Assembly (NCBI GenBank): GCA_016777745.1
Contig: JADHQX010000064.1
Span: 1-7,172 of the forward strand
DNA: 7,172 nt
Direction: 5' to 3'
DNA from: Candidatus Pelagibacterales bacterium
GTDB lineage: Bacteria; Pseudomonadota; Alphaproteobacteria; Pelagibacterales; AG-422-B15
Positions 6,406 through 7,172 of this stretch are shown piece after piece. Numbering within the stretch: the first letter of the stretch is position 1; every line of letters starts with the position of its first letter. The translations under genes were made by a program, and so were the position numbers. The notes beneath the pieces are model-generated. The model ran no database searches. It worked only from the letters and a program-made list of their open reading frames with translations, and was not told the DNA's origin.

Positions 6406-7017
6406 ATGAAAAAAATATTTACTTTATTAATGTTTACAGCTCTTTCCTCTTGTAACTTCAACACAAGTCAATCAGAGTCAAGCATAGATACTGCACAACA
6501 AATTTCTGATGCTACTTATACTCTAAATACAGACCAAAGTGTTATTGTATGGACAGGAAAAGAAATCACAACTTCTTTACATTTTGGAAATATTTACTTT
6601 GCTTCAGGGCAATTTGAAGTAAGTGGTGGTTTGATTACTGGTGGAGAATTTGTTGTTGACATGACAACAATTGACAATCAGGATTTACCTGAAGAGCGAA
6701 GACCAAGATTAGAAGCTCATTTAAAATCAGATGATTTCTTTTCTGTCGAATCACACCCAACAGCTCTTCTATCAATAATAAGTTCAGAATCTATTGCTGA
6801 GGGGAAATGGTTGGTTTCAGGAGAGCTAACAATAAAGACTTTCACCCATCCAGTTGAATTTGAAATGTTAAATTCTAGTGATGGATGGAAAGCAAATCTA
6901 GTTTTTGACAGATCTAAATATGAAGTAAAGTTTAGATCAGGAACATTTTTTGAAAATCTAGGAGATAAATTAATTTATGATGATATAGAACTTGCAATAA
7001 ACCTAAAAACTTTGTAA
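6406..7017 (+). CDS. YceI-family lipoprotein
   Basis: This is a 203-aa protein with a lipoprotein signal: MKKIFTLLMFTALSSC, with lipobox LSSC and Cys16 as the acylated residue. A short Ser/Gln-rich linker (17-35) leads to a YceI lipocalin-like beta-barrel from about residue 37 to 203. Family landmarks are VIVWTGKEITTSLHFGNIYF (46-65), EFVVDMTTID (81-90), HLKSDDFFSVESHPTALLSI (105-124), WLVSGELTIKTFTHPVEFEM (135-154) and the ending FDRSKYEVKFRSG followed by LGDKLIYDDIELAINL. YceI proteins bind polyisoprenoid or quinone-type lipids in their barrel. There is no obvious acidic surface-export signal after Cys16, so an inner-leaflet or periplasm-facing anchor is likely. It starts a plus-strand set with the CDGSH mini-gene (one base between stop and ATG) and the flavoprotein gene. 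Confidence 0.93.
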   Translation: MKKIFTLLMFTALSSCNFNTSQSESSIDTAQQISDATYTLNTDQSVIVWTGKEITTSLHFGNIYFASGQFEVSGGLITGGEFVVDMTTIDNQDLPEERRPRLEAHLKSDDFFSVESHPTALLSIISSESIAEGKWLVSGELTIKTFTHPVEFEMLNSSDGWKANLVFDRSKYEVKFRSGTFFENLGDKLIYDDIELAINLKTL

Positions 7018-7018
7018 T

Positions 7019-7102
7019 ATGAATTCAAATAGACCAAAATGTGGATGTGGAAACACACAAAATCCTGATGGATATTGTGATGGATCACACCTAAATAAAT
7101 AA
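7019..7102 (+). CDS. 27-aa CDGSH-type iron-sulfur mini-protein
   Basis: This is a complete small gene of 27 codons plus TAA, beginning one base after the YceI stop and overlapping the next ATG by one base (TAATG). The product starts MNSNRPKCGCGNTQNPDG and ends YCDGSHLNK. The C-x-C...C-D-G-S-H pattern (Cys8, Cys10, Cys20, His24) is the 3Cys-1His ligand set of CDGSH/mitoNEET [2Fe-2S] domains. Nine residues separate Cys10 from Cys20, against eight in mitoNEET, and the usual flanking beta-strands are missing. Such a small chain may need dimerisation, or it may bind zinc instead. Tight packing between two genes of the set and the clean motif argue for a real gene. The role is probably electron transfer or redox sensing linked to the adjacent flavoprotein; this is inference. 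Confidence 0.75.
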   Translation: MNSNRPKCGCGNTQNPDGYCDGSHLNK

Positions 7103-7172
7103 TGAATAAAATTATAGCTTTTGGCGCATCTTCTTCAAAAAATTCAATCAATAAAAAACTTGCCTCTTTTGT
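7102..7172 (+). CDS. NAD(P)H-dependent FMN reductase-like flavoprotein (3' partial)
   Basis: Only the first 23 codons are visible before the window ends. The product begins MNKIIAFGASSSKNSINKKL, a first beta-strand followed by the glycine/serine-rich phosphate-binding loop of the flavodoxin-like NADPH-dependent FMN reductase family (GASSSKNSIN). Family members reduce flavins, quinones or azo compounds with NAD(P)H. The ATG overlaps the stop of the CDGSH mini-gene (TAATG), which indicates translational coupling. The family call rests on this N-terminal motif alone. Confidence 0.7.
   Translation, partial: MNKIIAFGASSSKNSINKKLASF

Overview
The window looks like a piece of a low-GC genome from the phylum Bacteroidota, most likely a marine flavobacterial type. 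The evidence is AT-rich sequence with AGA-dominated arginine codons and almost no Shine-Dalgarno signals. There is also a -7 box of the Bacteroidota form TAnnTTTG, a secreted protein whose signal peptide ends in ...GYSQ, and a YceI lipoprotein with the C-terminal pattern I associate with this phylum. This is an inference from style, not a proven taxonomy. Both ends of the window cut through genes.

Region 1 (1-4648, plus strand) is a run of four closely spaced genes. They are a large secreted protein (5' end missing) with Ig-like domains followed by an LVIVD beta-propeller, a second secreted YVTN-type beta-propeller whose ATG directly follows the first gene's stop, a small YqaA/DedA-type membrane protein, and a PLP-dependent cysteine desulfurase-like enzyme. 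The enzyme has tyrosine where the persulfide cysteine normally sits. The first three could form an envelope-related unit. The role of the fourth is unclear.

Region 2 (4651-5859, minus strand) converges on region 1 with only 2 bp between stop codons. It holds a 64-aa XRE-type repressor-like protein directly coupled (TAAATG) to a Stealth-family hexose-phosphate transferase, probably involved in surface or capsular polysaccharide. Upstream of the repressor lie four 18-bp elements built on TGTAAA-N6-TTTACA. Two of them overlap a good Bacteroidota promoter, which suggests autorepression and on/off control of the polysaccharide gene.

Region 3 (5896-7172) is a divergent redox-stress-like module. 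An HxlR regulator (minus strand) faces a plus-strand set made of a YceI lipoprotein, a 27-aa mini-protein with a CDGSH iron-sulfur motif, and the start of an NAD(P)H-dependent FMN reductase-like flavoprotein. Repeated AGTTAC/GTAAC half-sites lie between the divergent genes. HxlR regulators paired with flavin reductases often answer electrophile or quinone stress, and YceI proteins bind isoprenoid lipids, so a quinone/electrophile module is a reasonable hypothesis.

The most unusual item is the complete 27-codon CDGSH-like gene at 7019-7102. It is much smaller than typical CDGSH proteins and has one extra residue in the metal-binding spacing. No tRNA, rRNA, CRISPR array, insertion sequence or convincing intrinsic terminator was seen.
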